This document shows positions 32,336 through 41,479 of a stretch of 64,000 bases of DNA, piece after piece; the first letter of the stretch is position 1, and each line of letters begins with the position of its first letter. A program made the position numbers and the translations under genes. The DNA is from DASZQY01 sp963843565 (GTDB lineage Bacteria; Pseudomonadota; Alphaproteobacteria; Rhizobiales; Kaistiaceae): contig CAWJKY010000003.1 of assembly GCA_963843565.1 (NCBI GenBank), positions 496,001 to 560,000 of the forward strand. Reading direction: 5' to 3'. The notes below the pieces were generated by a model that saw nothing but the letters and a program-made list of their open reading frames with translations, had not been told where the DNA came from and did not search any database.

Positions 32336-33875
32336 CCTCGGCCGCCTTGGTCACCAGCGGCGCCACTGCGTCATAGAGTTCCGACGCATGATCGGGCGTG
32401 TTCCCGATGGCGGTGAGCCCGAAGCGGCCGTCGACGGCGAGGCACGACAGCATGTGCACCACGATCCCCGAGCCGCGCTCGTAGTCGAATTCCAGCCCGG
32501 CCTCGCGGATCGCTCCAATCACAGATGCCGGCGGCAGGTTCAACCAGCGCGCGTCGATCAGGTTGTCGGTGGCGGCGTAGAAGCGCGGCGTGCGGTCGCG
32601 CGCCAGCCACAGGCCCTGCTTGGGGTCGTAGTGGCCGGGCGCCAGATTGCGCAGGAGGGCGAAGGGGTGGGTGGTGCCGCCCTTGCGCAGGTTCAGTTCC
32701 AGCGCGAAGACCCGCCAGGTTCCCGTCTCGTCGCGGGCCGCGGCGAAATCGACCGAGATGCGGCCGAGAACGCCCTTGGCGGCGAGCTTCCGTCCGATCG
32801 CATCGATGTAGTCGGCGAGAAGCGGCGCATAGGCCGGATCGGCCGGGAAGCGGCAGCCCTGGTAGATCTGGCCGTCCTTGCCGCCGAGCACCTGCTCGTG
32901 GGTGGAGACGACGTGGACATGGCCGAACGGCGTGATGTCGGCCTGGGCGCTGGGGCTGGCGAACGCGCTTCCGGCGATCAGCTCCTCGACAACGCCGCCG
33001 CCCTCCAAGTCCTTGAGATACCACTCGGGCAGCGCCTCGATCTGCTGGCGCAAGGCGGTGGGGGAGGTGCTGGACACCTCGTCGAACCGGATGACCACGT
33101 TGCCTTCGCCAGACGTTCCGTTGTCGAGCTTGACGACGACGCCCGGCGCCTGCGGCCGCTCCGCCTGGATGGCTGCGATGGCCGCAAGCACATCGGCGAC
33201 GCTCCGCACATCCTCGCGGCCCTCGGCAACCGGAACACCCGCTTCGCGGAAGATCCGGCGCCCGGCGCTCTTGAAGCCGAGTTGCCAGAGCTCCGGCGGC
33301 GTTCCGTTGATCGGCACCTGAAGGCGGCGCGCCACCTCGACCTCATGGTGGGTGACGTTCCACGGCTCGATGAAGGCGGGCAGGCCGGCCAGCGCCTTGC
33401 GCAGCGTCTCGAGCATCTCCGGCCGGTCAATCAGCTTGTCGGCGACCGAGCGGTGGGAATCGTCGGGGACTGCGATGTTGACGAAGCGGGCCCGCACCCC
33501 CGCCCGGTGCTCCTTGGGGATCAGCGAGGTGTAGTAGGAGAGCACCTCCTCGCTCGGCGACTCCGTGCACAGGTAGATGATCCGGCAGTTCGGGATGCGG
33601 TGCAGCACCGGCAGCGTCGTCAGGTAGCGATGCTCCAGCGCCGGCAACTGGGCGGCGAAGTGGGCGAGCATCGACTTGCCTAGGCCGAAGGAAGGCAGCA
33701 CGATCAGCACGTGATCGCCCTGGCCGCCGGGACGGTTCATCTCCCACAGCGGGCCGAGTTCGGCTTGCAGTTCCTCGAACGACTTCAAGGCCGGCCTCGC
33801 GAACCCTGCCACGTCGTCCAGACTTAGCCCAAAAGCCTTGCCTTCCCAAGATCGCCCGCCTATAAGGCCGGCCAT
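32304..33875 (-). CDS. ATP-grasp ligase with pre-ATP-grasp domain (peptide ligase PGM1-like)
   Basis: The 523-residue protein has an N-terminal Rossmann-like pre-ATP-grasp domain (about 45-230; LIVLPSFGLGKSML, RIIYLCTESPSEEVLSYY) followed by an ATP-grasp domain. Visible are VVVKLDNGTSGEGNVVIRFDE (lysine and glycine-rich loop) and the metal-binding stretch FALELNLRKGGTTHPF. The fold matches carboxylate-amine/peptide ligases such as the pheganomycin ligase PGM1 family. No peptide precursor or other biosynthetic gene is adjacent, so substrate is unknown. The ATG at 33875 is chosen because further upstream the frame reads antisense to the rpsB leader. It diverges from rpsB. Confidence 0.78.
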   Translation of the reverse strand: MAGLIGGRSWEGKAFGLSLDDVAGFARPALKSFEELQAELGPLWEMNRPGGQGDHVLIVLPSFGLGKSMLAHFAAQLPALEHRYLTTLPVLHRIPNCRIIYLCTESPSEEVLSYYTSLIPKEHRAGVRARFVNIAVPDDSHRSVADKLIDRPEMLETLRKALAGLPAFIEPWNVTHHEVEVARRLQVPINGTPPELWQLGFKSAGRRIFREAGVPVAEGREDVRSVADVLAAIAAIQAERPQAPGVVVKLDNGTSGEGNVVIRFDEVSSTSPTALRQQIEALPEWYLKDLEGGGVVEELIAGSAFASPSAQADITPFGHVHVVSTHEQVLGGKDGQIYQGCRFPADPAYAPLLADYIDAIGRKLAAKGVLGRISVDFAAARDETGTWRVFALELNLRKGGTTHPFALLRNLAPGHYDPKQGLWLARDRTPRFYAATDNLIDARWLNLPPASVIGAIREAGLEFDYERGSGIVVHMLSCLAVDGRFGLTAIGNTPDHASELYDAVAPLVTKAAEATARPSPASS

Positions 33876-33992
33876 CTCACACGCGGGTTTTGGGCCAATC
33901 GACCGGCTTCGACCGGACGAGCGGCCCTTCCGGTGCCCCGAAAGGGGCTTCATTCCCGCGGCGGACAGAACCGGTAAAGGAGCAAGGTAGTC
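33876..33992 (+). promoter_or_regulatory. rpsB: rpsB leader with a GNRA-loop hairpin
   Basis: The divergent space between the ATP-grasp gene and rpsB holds a short hairpin, GCCCC-GAAA-GGGGC (33935-33948), followed by TTCATT, and then an AAGGAG ribosome site. The hairpin could be an attenuator or S2 autoregulatory element, but the stem is only five bases. A sigma-70 promoter could not be fixed. Confidence 0.35.
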
Positions 33993-35069
33993 ATGGCACT
34001 GCCCGATTTTTCCATGCGTCAGCTTCTCGAAGCTGGCGTTCATTTCGGCCACCAGAAGCATCGCTGGAACCCGAAGATGGCGCCGTATCTCTACGGCGTC
34101 CGTAACAACATCCACATCATCGACCTCGCGCAGACCGTGCCGATGCTCTATCGCGCGCTCCAGCTGGTGAGCGATACGGTGGCCCAGGGCGGACGCATCC
34201 TGTTCGTCGGCACCAAGCGTCAGGCGGCCGAGCCGCTGACGGCGGCGGCCAAGCGCTGCGCGCAGTACTACGTCAACGCCCGCTGGCTGGGCGGCATGCT
34301 GACCAACTGGAAGACCATCTCGCGGTCGATCCAGCGCCTGCGCGAGCTCGAAACGCTGCTCGCCGGCGAGGCCCAGGGCCTGACCAAGAAGGAGCGGCTG
34401 ACGCTCACCCGCGAGAAGGACAAGCTCGAGAAGGCGCTCGGCGGCATCAAGGACATGGGCGGCGTGCCCGATCTCCTGTTCGTCATTGACACCAACAAGG
34501 AGAAGATCGCCATCGACGAGGCCAACCGCCTCAACATTCCGGTGGCGGCGATCATCGATTCCAACTGCGATCCGGACCGGATCCAGTATCCGATCCCCGG
34601 CAACGACGACGCGGCGCGGGCGATCACCCTTTACTGCGACCTCATCGCCAAGGCGGCGATCGACGGCATCTCGCGCGCCCAGGGCGACTCCGGGATGGAT
34701 ATCGGCGCGGCCGAGGAGGTTCCGGAGCCCGTGGCGCTTGAACAAGCGGCGCCCGATGTCGATATGTCGGATGCGGCGGCGGTCGAGCCCCAGGCCGCTC
34801 CGGACTTCACCAAGAGCCCCGAGCCGGCGGCCGTTGAGCCGCTGTTCACCAAGCCGGAAGGCAAGGCGGACGATCTGAAGAAGATCACCGGGATCGGTCC
34901 GGCCCTGGAGCGCAAGCTCAATGCCCTGGGCGTGACGCGCTACGAGCAGATCGCCAACTTCAGTGACGAGGAGATCGAGAAGGTCAACTCGGCGCTGAAC
35001 TTCAAGGGCCGGATCCAGCGCGACGACTGGGTCGGTCAGGGCAAGGCCCTGATAGGCGAAAACGCCTAG
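33993..35069 (+). CDS. rpsB: 30S ribosomal protein S2 with a C-terminal helix-hairpin-helix extension
   Basis: Residues 1 to about 230 are standard S2 (MALPDFSMRQLLEAGVHFGH, ARWLGGMLTNWKTI, DTNKEKIAIDEANRL). Instead of stopping near 240-260, the protein continues to 358. An acidic Ala/Pro-rich linker is followed by a domain at about 291-345, with DDLKKITGIGPALERKLNAL and YEQIANFSDEEIEKVNSAL, which looks like helix-hairpin-helix repeats. Such extended S2 proteins occur in Hyphomicrobiales. S2 binds the 30S head late in assembly and recruits S1. It is the first gene of the rpsB-tsf-pyrH-frr cluster. Confidence 0.96.
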   Translation: MALPDFSMRQLLEAGVHFGHQKHRWNPKMAPYLYGVRNNIHIIDLAQTVPMLYRALQLVSDTVAQGGRILFVGTKRQAAEPLTAAAKRCAQYYVNARWLGGMLTNWKTISRSIQRLRELETLLAGEAQGLTKKERLTLTREKDKLEKALGGIKDMGGVPDLLFVIDTNKEKIAIDEANRLNIPVAAIIDSNCDPDRIQYPIPGNDDAARAITLYCDLIAKAAIDGISRAQGDSGMDIGAAEEVPEPVALEQAAPDVDMSDAAAVEPQAAPDFTKSPEPAAVEPLFTKPEGKADDLKKITGIGPALERKLNALGVTRYEQIANFSDEEIEKVNSALNFKGRIQRDDWVGQGKALIGENA

Positions 35070-35117
35070 GACGGCATTCGCCGGGAATTGCAAAAAGACG
35101 AAAGGACGATGGACGCG

Positions 35118-36044
35118 ATGGCTATCGCAGCAACCGAAGTCAAGGCACTGCGCGACAAGACCGGCGCCGGCATGATGGATTGCAAGGCGGCGCTGACGGA
35201 GACCAACGGCGACGTGGATGCGGCCATCGACTGGCTGCGTGCCAAGGGTCTGTCGCGAGCCGCCAAGAAGGCGGGGCGCGTCGCAGCCGAAGGACTGATC
35301 GCCGTCGCGACCGAGGGCACGCGCGCGGTCATGATCGAGCTGAACTCGGAGACCGATTTCGTCGCGCGCAACCCCGAATTCCAGGCGCTGGCGTCGAGCA
35401 TCGTCGAGGCGGCCCTGTCGACCGACGCGAGCTTGCCGGCGATCCTCGCCGCCAAGACCAAGGCGGGGACCAGCGTGGACGATGCGATCAAGGCGGCGGT
35501 TGCCACCATCGGCGAAAACGTGACGCTGCGCCGGGCGGCCTCGCTGTCCGTCGAGACGGGCGCCGTCTCCAGCTATGTCCACAGCGCGGTCGTGCCGGGC
35601 CTCGGCAAGATCGGCGTGATCGTCGGGCTCGAGTCCACCGGCGATCCCGAGATGCTGGGCCAGATCGGCAAGCAGATCGCCATGCACGTTGCCGCGGCGA
35701 ACCCGCTGGCCGTGCGCATCGAGGAGCTCGATCCCAAGGTCGTCGCGCGCGAGCGGGCGATCTTCGCCGAGCAGGCGCGCGAGTCCGGCAAGCCCGAGGC
35801 GATCATCGAGAAGATGGTCGAGGGCCGCGTGCGCAAGTTCTACGAGGAAGTCGTGCTGCTTCCGCAGGCGTTCGTCGTCGACACGGAAAACACGGTCGAA
35901 AAGGCCCTGAAGGCCGTCGAGAAGGACCTCGGCGCCCCGATCAGCGTGACCGAATTCGTTTGCTTCCGGCTCGGCGAAGGCGTCGAGAAGGCGGAGAGCG
36001 ATTTCGCCGCCGAAGTCGCCGCCGCGGCAGGTACCGCGCCTTAG
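35118..36044 (+). CDS. tsf: Elongation factor Ts
   Basis: The 308-residue nucleotide exchange factor for EF-Tu starts MAIAATEVKALRDKTGAGMMDCK. It has the conserved TDFVARN segment that inserts into EF-Tu and the subdomain with HVAAANP. The ATG at 35118 fits the AAAGGA ribosome site 11 bases upstream; ATGs 3 and 10 codons earlier are less likely. It lies about 50 bases after rpsB, the classic pairing. Length is normal for alphaproteobacteria. Confidence 0.96.
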   Translation: MAIAATEVKALRDKTGAGMMDCKAALTETNGDVDAAIDWLRAKGLSRAAKKAGRVAAEGLIAVATEGTRAVMIELNSETDFVARNPEFQALASSIVEAALSTDASLPAILAAKTKAGTSVDDAIKAAVATIGENVTLRRAASLSVETGAVSSYVHSAVVPGLGKIGVIVGLESTGDPEMLGQIGKQIAMHVAAANPLAVRIEELDPKVVARERAIFAEQARESGKPEAIIEKMVEGRVRKFYEEVVLLPQAFVVDTENTVEKALKAVEKDLGAPISVTEFVCFRLGEGVEKAESDFAAEVAAAAGTAP

Positions 36045-36060
36045 GCCCAATCCCGCGATC

Positions 36061-36087
36061 GGTCCCGGCCGTGACACGACCGGGACC
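36061..36087 (+). terminator. Hairpin between tsf and pyrH
   Basis: An 8-bp stem GGTCCCGG/CCGGGACC (36061-36068 with 36080-36087) closes an 11-base loop, 17 bases after tsf. There is no T-run after it, so it may be an attenuator or mRNA-stabilising hairpin and not a full terminator. Confidence 0.4.
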
Positions 36088-36132
36088 ATCGTGTACCGCA
36101 AAAGCCGTCCGCCACCGAACGAGTTCGAGCCC

Positions 36133-36849
36133 ATGTCGACTGCGCTGCGCTACAAGAGGGTCATCCTCAAGGTTTCGGGCGAAGCGCTCCTCGGAGATCA
36201 GGCGTTCGGCATCGATGACCGTGTGCTGGCCAGGATCGCCGGCGAGATTGCCGAGGCGGTCAAGCTTGGCGCCCGGGTCGGTGTGGTCGTCGGGGGCGGC
36301 AATATCTTCCGCGGCATGACCATCCAGAAGGCGGGCGGCAACCGCGTTGCCGGCGACCAGATGGGCATGCTGGCAACGGTGATGAACGCCATCGCGATGC
36401 AGCAGAAGCTTGGCGAGTTGGGTGTATCGACCCGCATCTTCTCCGCCGTCGCCATGCCGGCGATCTGCGAAACCTTCAACCAGCGGGCGGCGGAAGCCGC
36501 CTTCGAGGCGGGCGAGACGCTGCTGTTTGCGGCGGGGATCGGCACCCCCTTCGTGACTACCAATTCAGGGGCGGCGCTGCGCGCCGCCGAAATGGGCTGC
36601 GATGCCCTTTTTAAGGGGACCCAGGTCGACGGCGTCTATAGCGCCGACCCCAAGAAAGACCCGGCAGCCAAGCGCTACGACCGCCTCAGTTACGACGAGG
36701 TGGTCAGGCAGGGGCTTCAGGTGATGGACATCGGCGCCGTGGCCATGGCCCGCGACAACGGCATTCCCCTTGTCGTATTCTCGATCCTCGAGCCCGGCGC
36801 GTTCGTTGATGTTCTCAAGGGCAAGGGCCGGGCGACAGTCGTCGCCTGA
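36133..36849 (+). CDS. pyrH: UMP kinase
   Basis: The 238-residue amino-acid-kinase-fold enzyme starts MSTALRYKRVILKVSGEALLGD. It shows VGVVVGGGNIFRG (UMP/ATP site), GDQMGMLATVMNA, and the ATP-binding segment KGTQVDGVYSADP. It phosphorylates UMP to UDP for pyrimidine nucleotide supply. The ATG at 36133 matches the family N-terminus; the upstream in-frame start at 36091 would add basic residues not seen in UMP kinases. It lies between tsf and frr as in most bacteria. Confidence 0.96.
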   Translation: MSTALRYKRVILKVSGEALLGDQAFGIDDRVLARIAGEIAEAVKLGARVGVVVGGGNIFRGMTIQKAGGNRVAGDQMGMLATVMNAIAMQQKLGELGVSTRIFSAVAMPAICETFNQRAAEAAFEAGETLLFAAGIGTPFVTTNSGAALRAAEMGCDALFKGTQVDGVYSADPKKDPAAKRYDRLSYDEVVRQGLQVMDIGAVAMARDNGIPLVVFSILEPGAFVDVLKGKGRATVVA

Positions 36850-36943
36850 GTGCCGGCGGGCGCTCGTGGCACCAGATTTCACGTGTCCAAAGGCCAGCGT
36901 GGGATCAAACAAACAGTAAGCTTAGGGGAGCCAAGGTAGGACC

Positions 36944-37489
36944 ATGGATACCGCCGAACTTCAGCGCCGCATGCATGGCGCGCTTACGGCATTGAAGGGT
37001 GAGCTTTCGGGCCTGCGCACGGGCCGCGCATCGACCAGTCTGCTCGATCACATTCATGTCGACGCCTACGGGAGCACCATGCCCCTCAACCAGGTCGGCT
37101 CGGTGAGCGTGCCGGAGCCCCGGATGCTGTCCGTGCAGGTCTGGGACAAGGCACTGGTGAGTTCGGTCGACCGGGCGATCCGCGAGGCCAATCTCGGCCT
37201 CAACCCGATCACCGACGGCACGCTGCTGCGCATCCCGATCCCCGATCTCACCGCCGACCGGCGTCAGGAACTGGTCAAGGTCGCCCACAAGTACGCCGAA
37301 CAGGCCCGGGTTGCCGTGCGCCACGTCCGCCGCGACGGCCACGACATCATCAAGAAGGAAGGCAAGGACGGCCTCGGCCAGGATGAGCAGCACCGGCTGA
37401 CCGACGAAGTTCAGAAGATGACCGACGAGACCATCGCCGAAATCGACGCGACGCTCGCCGCCAAGGAAGCTGAAATCACGCAAGTCTGA
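36944..37489 (+). CDS. frr: Ribosome recycling factor
   Basis: The 181-residue protein begins MDTAELQRRMHGALTALKGEL and has the family core LRTGRASTSLLDHI, VDAYGSTMPLNQVG, and KEGKDGLGQDEQHRLTDEVQKMTD in the long three-helix bundle. With EF-G it splits post-termination ribosomes. Length is near the usual 185. It lies about 95 bases after pyrH with its own ribosome site (GGGGAGCCAAGG region). Confidence 0.96.
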   Translation: MDTAELQRRMHGALTALKGELSGLRTGRASTSLLDHIHVDAYGSTMPLNQVGSVSVPEPRMLSVQVWDKALVSSVDRAIREANLGLNPITDGTLLRIPIPDLTADRRQELVKVAHKYAEQARVAVRHVRRDGHDIIKKEGKDGLGQDEQHRLTDEVQKMTDETIAEIDATLAAKEAEITQV

Positions 37490-37509
37490 GGAGGGGCCTC
37501 GGTATCGCC

Positions 37510-38268
37510 ATGTCCGTCGTCGCCGACCGGCACGAAGCCATCCCCGCCAGCGCGGGCAGCGGACATTTGCCGGTCCATGTCGCGATCATCATGGACGGCA
37601 ATCGGCGTTGGGCGCAGATCCACGGGCTGCCGGGCGGCGAGGGCCATCGCCGCGGCGTCGAGGCGGTCCGCCAGACGGTTGCGGCCGCCACCGAGATCGG
37701 CATCCGCTACCTGACGCTCTACTCCTTCTCGCTGGAAAACTGGACGCGGCCGGAGGATGAGGTCAGCTTCCTGTTTGGCCTGTTTCGCCGCTACATCCGG
37801 CGGGACGTCGCCGAACTCGACGCTGCCGGCTGCCGGATTTCGGTCATTGGCAACCGCGCCGGCATGCCGGCCGACATCCGTGCGCTGATCGAGGAAGCGG
37901 AGTCGCGCACCGACCACAACAACACCCTCGATGTGATCTTCGCGTTCAACTACGCCGGCCGCGACGAGATCGCCCGGGCGGCCCGCCGGATCGCCGAAGA
38001 GGTGCGCGACGGACACCTCGATCCCGCCAACGTCGATGTCGAGGAGGTCGCGCGCCATCTCGACACGGCCCGTTTCCCGGATCCCGACCTGGTCATCCGC
38101 ACCAGCGGCGAGCAGCGCCTCAGCAATTTCCTGCTGTGGCAGTCCGCCTATGCCGAGTTCGTCTTCTCGCCGGTGCTGTGGCCCGACTTCGGTCGCGATG
38201 CCTTGCGTGCGGCCGTGACGGAGTACCAGAGCCGCTCGCGCCGCTTCGGCGGACGGGTGGCGACGTGA
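37510..38268 (+). CDS. uppS: Undecaprenyl diphosphate synthase (cis-prenyltransferase)
   Basis: The 252-residue enzyme shows the cis-prenyltransferase signatures HVAIIMDGNRRWA (catalytic Asp), YLTLYSFSLENWTRP, FAFNYAGRDEI and DLVIRTSGEQRLSNFLLWQSAYAE. It makes the C55 lipid carrier for peptidoglycan and polysaccharide. It is 20 bases after frr and overlaps or abuts cdsA. The first about 20 residues are variable in the family. Confidence 0.96.
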   Translation: MSVVADRHEAIPASAGSGHLPVHVAIIMDGNRRWAQIHGLPGGEGHRRGVEAVRQTVAAATEIGIRYLTLYSFSLENWTRPEDEVSFLFGLFRRYIRRDVAELDAAGCRISVIGNRAGMPADIRALIEEAESRTDHNNTLDVIFAFNYAGRDEIARAARRIAEEVRDGHLDPANVDVEEVARHLDTARFPDPDLVIRTSGEQRLSNFLLWQSAYAEFVFSPVLWPDFGRDALRAAVTEYQSRSRRFGGRVAT

Positions 38269-38297
38269 CGGCTGAAACGGCCGGTCAAGGGAAGCTC

Positions 38298-39101
38298 ATG
38301 CCCGGACGCAATGAGCTGACGCTGCGCGTTGCATCGGCGCTGGTGCTTGCGGCGGTGGCGCTCGCTGCGGCATGGGTCGGCGGGTGGCTGGCCTTTGTCG
38401 CCGTCGCAGCGGCGGTGGTTGTCATCGAACTGGAGTGGTCGGGGCTGACCGGCGATCTCCGCCCGTTTGCGTTGACGTTTGCCGCAGGGCTGGTGGTGGC
38501 CCTGCTGGTTGCGACCGGCGGGTTCTTCGCCGTCGGCGTCGGGCTCGCGACCGTCGTCGCCGTTCTGGCCCTTGCGGCGCGGCGCACCGTCTGGGCGCCG
38601 GGGGGCGTTGTCTACGCCGCCTTGTTCGCCTTCGGCGTGCTGGCGCTCTGCCTCGCTCCCCAAGGTCATCGCGCGGCAATCTTCTTCGTCTTCGCGGTCG
38701 TGTGGGCGACCGACACGGCGGCCTATTTCGCCGGGCGCGCGCTGGGCGGGCCGAAGCTGTGGCCGGCGGTCTCGCCCAACAAGACCTGGTCGGGCGCCAT
38801 TGGCGGGGCGCTTGCCGGCATGCTTGCAGGTGTCGTCACGGTCCTCGTCGCAGGCACCTCGCTCAGCGCTCCGCTGGCCGCGGTGGCGCTTGCCCTGTCG
38901 CTGGGGTCGCAGGGCGGCGACCTGTTCGAATCGTGGGTTAAGCGTCGTTTCGGCGCCAAGGATTCCGGCCACCTGATCCCAGGTCACGGCGGGCTCATGG
39001 ACCGCATCGACGGTCTGATTGCCGCGGCGGCGCTGGCTGCCCTGATCGGCTGGGCGAACGACCACGGCGCCGGGGTGGCGGTGGGGCTGTTGTCATGGTG
39101 A
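38298..39101 (+). CDS. cdsA: Phosphatidate cytidylyltransferase
   Basis: The 267-residue membrane enzyme has about seven helices and the CDP-alcohol signature SLGSQGGDLFESWVKRRFGAKDSGHLIPGHGGLMDRIDGL near the C-terminus (split here as SLGSQGGDLFESWVKR and KDSGHLIPGHGGLMDRIDG). It makes CDP-diacylglycerol from phosphatidate and CTP. Start choice is between a GTG at 38265, overlapping the uppS stop (GTGA), and the ATG at 38298, which has AAGGG at ideal spacing; I prefer the ATG. The stop overlaps dxr. Confidence 0.93.
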   Translation: MPGRNELTLRVASALVLAAVALAAAWVGGWLAFVAVAAAVVVIELEWSGLTGDLRPFALTFAAGLVVALLVATGGFFAVGVGLATVVAVLALAARRTVWAPGGVVYAALFAFGVLALCLAPQGHRAAIFFVFAVVWATDTAAYFAGRALGGPKLWPAVSPNKTWSGAIGGALAGMLAGVVTVLVAGTSLSAPLAAVALALSLGSQGGDLFESWVKRRFGAKDSGHLIPGHGGLMDRIDGLIAAAALAALIGWANDHGAGVAVGLLSW

Positions 39102-40312
39102 GCGACGCGGCCGCCGCCGAGACACGGCTGGATCCGACCAGCACGCCGCGCCGTATCACTATTCTCGGCGCCACGGGCTCGATCGGCACCAGCACGCTGT
39201 CGGTGATCGGCGAGCGTCCCGAGGCGTACGAGGTCGAGGCGGTCACCGCCAACGCCAACGCGCGGCGTCTGGCGGAGGTTGCGGTCGCGACCGGCGCGCG
39301 GATCGCCGTGATCGCCGATCCCAAGGGCTACGACGAGCTGAAGGAAGGCCTTTCCGGTTCTGGCATCGAGGCGGCGGCCGGGCTTGACGCGGTGATCGAG
39401 GCGGCGACGCGCCCGGTCGATCTGGTGATGGCCGCAATCGTCGGTGCCGCCGGTCTTGCGCCGACCTACGCGGCGATCGGCGCCGGCACACGCATCGCCC
39501 TTGCCAACAAGGAATGCCTGGTATCGGCGGGCGCGGTGTTCATGTCGGCGGCGCGACGCGCGGGGATCGACATCCTGCCGGTCGATTCCGAGCACAACGC
39601 GATCTTCCTGCTGCTTGAGGGGCGGCCGAGCGCGGCTATCGAGCGGGTCACGGTCACCGGGTCGGGCGGCCCTTTCCTGCGATGGACGCGGGAGCGGATG
39701 GCGGCGGCGACCCCGGCGGAAGCACTGGCGCATCCGAAATGGACGATGGGCCCCAAGATCACGATCAATTCCGCCACGCTGATGAACAAGGGGCTGGAGT
39801 TGATCGAAGCCCATCACCTGTTCGATTTGCCGGGCAACCGCCTGGAGGTGCTGATCCACCCGCAGTCGGTGGTCCACGGGCTGGTGGCGCTGTCGGACGG
39901 GTATCTGCTGGCGGCACTCACGCCGCCCGACATGCGCACCCCGATCGCCCACTGCCTGGCCTGGCCGGAGCGCAGCAATCCGGTGTCGGTGGGGCGCCTG
40001 GACCTCGCAAAAATCGCCAGTCTGACCTTCGAAACGCCGGATTTGCAGCGTTTCCCGGCCTTGGCGACCGCACGGGCAGCCCTTGATGCGGGTGGGGCGG
40101 CGACCAACATCCTGAATGCGGCCAACGAGGTTGCGGTCGCTGCGTTCCTGGCAGGCCGGATCCGGTTCCTTGAAATTGCCCGGATAGTCGAGCAATCGGT
40201 CGAACAGGCGACGGCAACAGTTTCGTCAGCTCCGCCGGCTACGGTGGACGAAGCCATCGCGCTCGATGGCGAGGGGCGCCGGATCGCCGAGGCGCTGGTC
40301 GCAGCGGCCTGA
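39095..40312 (+). CDS. dxr: 1-deoxy-D-xylulose 5-phosphate reductoisomerase
   Basis: The 405-residue enzyme has the NADPH motif ITILGATGSIGTSTL, the substrate/metal site LANKECLVSAG and PVDSEHNAIFLLLEG, and TGSGGPFLRW with the family loop KWTMGPKITINSATLMNKGLE. It commits carbon to the MEP isoprenoid pathway, feeding UppS upstream. The ATG overlaps the cdsA stop, and rseP follows by 21 bases. Confidence 0.96.
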   Translation: MVSDAAAAETRLDPTSTPRRITILGATGSIGTSTLSVIGERPEAYEVEAVTANANARRLAEVAVATGARIAVIADPKGYDELKEGLSGSGIEAAAGLDAVIEAATRPVDLVMAAIVGAAGLAPTYAAIGAGTRIALANKECLVSAGAVFMSAARRAGIDILPVDSEHNAIFLLLEGRPSAAIERVTVTGSGGPFLRWTRERMAAATPAEALAHPKWTMGPKITINSATLMNKGLELIEAHHLFDLPGNRLEVLIHPQSVVHGLVALSDGYLLAALTPPDMRTPIAHCLAWPERSNPVSVGRLDLAKIASLTFETPDLQRFPALATARAALDAGGAATNILNAANEVAVAAFLAGRIRFLEIARIVEQSVEQATATVSSAPPATVDEAIALDGEGRRIAEALVAAA

Positions 40313-40333
40313 TCGCAAAGAGGAAGAACCGGC

Positions 40334-41479
40334 ATGGACGTCGCGAGTTGGTTTCAAAGTGTCGGCGGCTCGGCTGCCGGCTACGTCCTGCCGTTCCTGT
40401 TCGTGCTCACTGTCGTGGTGTTCTTCCATGAGCTCGGCCACTTCCTGGTGGCGCGCTGGTGCGGGGTGGCGGTCAAGGCGTTTTCCATCGGCTTTGGTCC
40501 GGAGCTGTTCGGCTTCAACGACAGCAAGGGCACCCGCTGGCGGGTCTCGCTGATCCCGCTCGGCGGTTACGTCCGCTTCCTGGGTGACGACCACGCCGCC
40601 AGTGTCAGCGACCAGGCGGCGCTTGCGGCGATGAGCCCGGCGGATCGGGCGCGTTCGTTTGCGGGCAAGGGGGTCGGCGCGCGGGCGGCGATCGTCGCTG
40701 CCGGGCCGATCGCGAACTTCCTGCTCGCCATCGTCATCTTTACCGCAATCTTCTCGATCTTCGGGCGCGACACCATCTCGCCGCGGGTCAACTCGGTGGT
40801 TGCCGGCAGCGCCGCCGGACAGGCCGGCTTCCAGGCAGGTGATCTGGTGCTGTCGATCGATGGGTCGGCCATCGAGAGCTTCAGCGACCTCCAGCGCATC
40901 GTCAGCGTGCGCGCGGGCGATCCGCTCAACGTGGTCGTCGAGCGCGACGGCGCGCAAGTGACGCTGACTGCGACGCCGCTGTTGCAGCAGGTCACCGACC
41001 GTTTCGGCAACAAGCAGGAAATCGGCGTGCTCGGCATCGCGCGCAGCCCGAAGGCCGACGACGTCGTCACGCACCGCTACTCGGTGCCCGGGGCGGCGCT
41101 TCTTGCCGCCCAGGAAACCTGGTTCATTACCGAGCGAACCGTCTCCTACCTCGGCAGCGTGATCATCGGGCGCGAGTCGGCCGATCAGCTCGGTGGGCCG
41201 ATCCGGGTGGCGGAGGTTTCAGCCCAGGTTGCAACCATAGGTTTTACCGCCCTTATTCAGCTCGCGGCGATCCTCTCGATCAGCATCGGGCTCATCAACC
41301 TGTTCCCGATTCCCATGCTGGATGGCGGACACCTGCTGTATTTCGCGTTTGAGGCCGCGCGCGGCAAGCCGCTCAGCGAGCGGGTTCAGGATATCGGCTT
41401 CCGGATAGGCCTGGCGGCGGTCCTGCTGCTGATGGTCTTTGCAACCTGGAATGACATTAGCCATCTGACCTCATTGTGA
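40334..41479 (+). CDS. rseP: RIP metalloprotease RseP (site-2 protease family)
   Basis: The 381-residue membrane protease has the zinc motif HELGH at residues 32-36 in the first helix, one PDZ domain (about 145-215; VVAGSAAGQAGFQAGDLVLSIDG), and the C-terminal catalytic motif NLFPIPMLDGGHLLYF. It cleaves membrane-embedded anti-sigma factors and signal peptides. Four helices are predicted. It precedes bamA, a conserved envelope cluster. Confidence 0.95.
   Translation: MDVASWFQSVGGSAAGYVLPFLFVLTVVVFFHELGHFLVARWCGVAVKAFSIGFGPELFGFNDSKGTRWRVSLIPLGGYVRFLGDDHAASVSDQAALAAMSPADRARSFAGKGVGARAAIVAAGPIANFLLAIVIFTAIFSIFGRDTISPRVNSVVAGSAAGQAGFQAGDLVLSIDGSAIESFSDLQRIVSVRAGDPLNVVVERDGAQVTLTATPLLQQVTDRFGNKQEIGVLGIARSPKADDVVTHRYSVPGAALLAAQETWFITERTVSYLGSVIIGRESADQLGGPIRVAEVSAQVATIGFTALIQLAAILSISIGLINLFPIPMLDGGHLLYFAFEAARGKPLSERVQDIGFRIGLAAVLLLMVFATWNDISHLTSL

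Noticed and set aside
33876..36134. Upstream extension of the ATP-grasp frame through rpsB and tsf
   Set aside because: The extension is antisense to rpsB and tsf and has shadow composition; the real start is at 33875.
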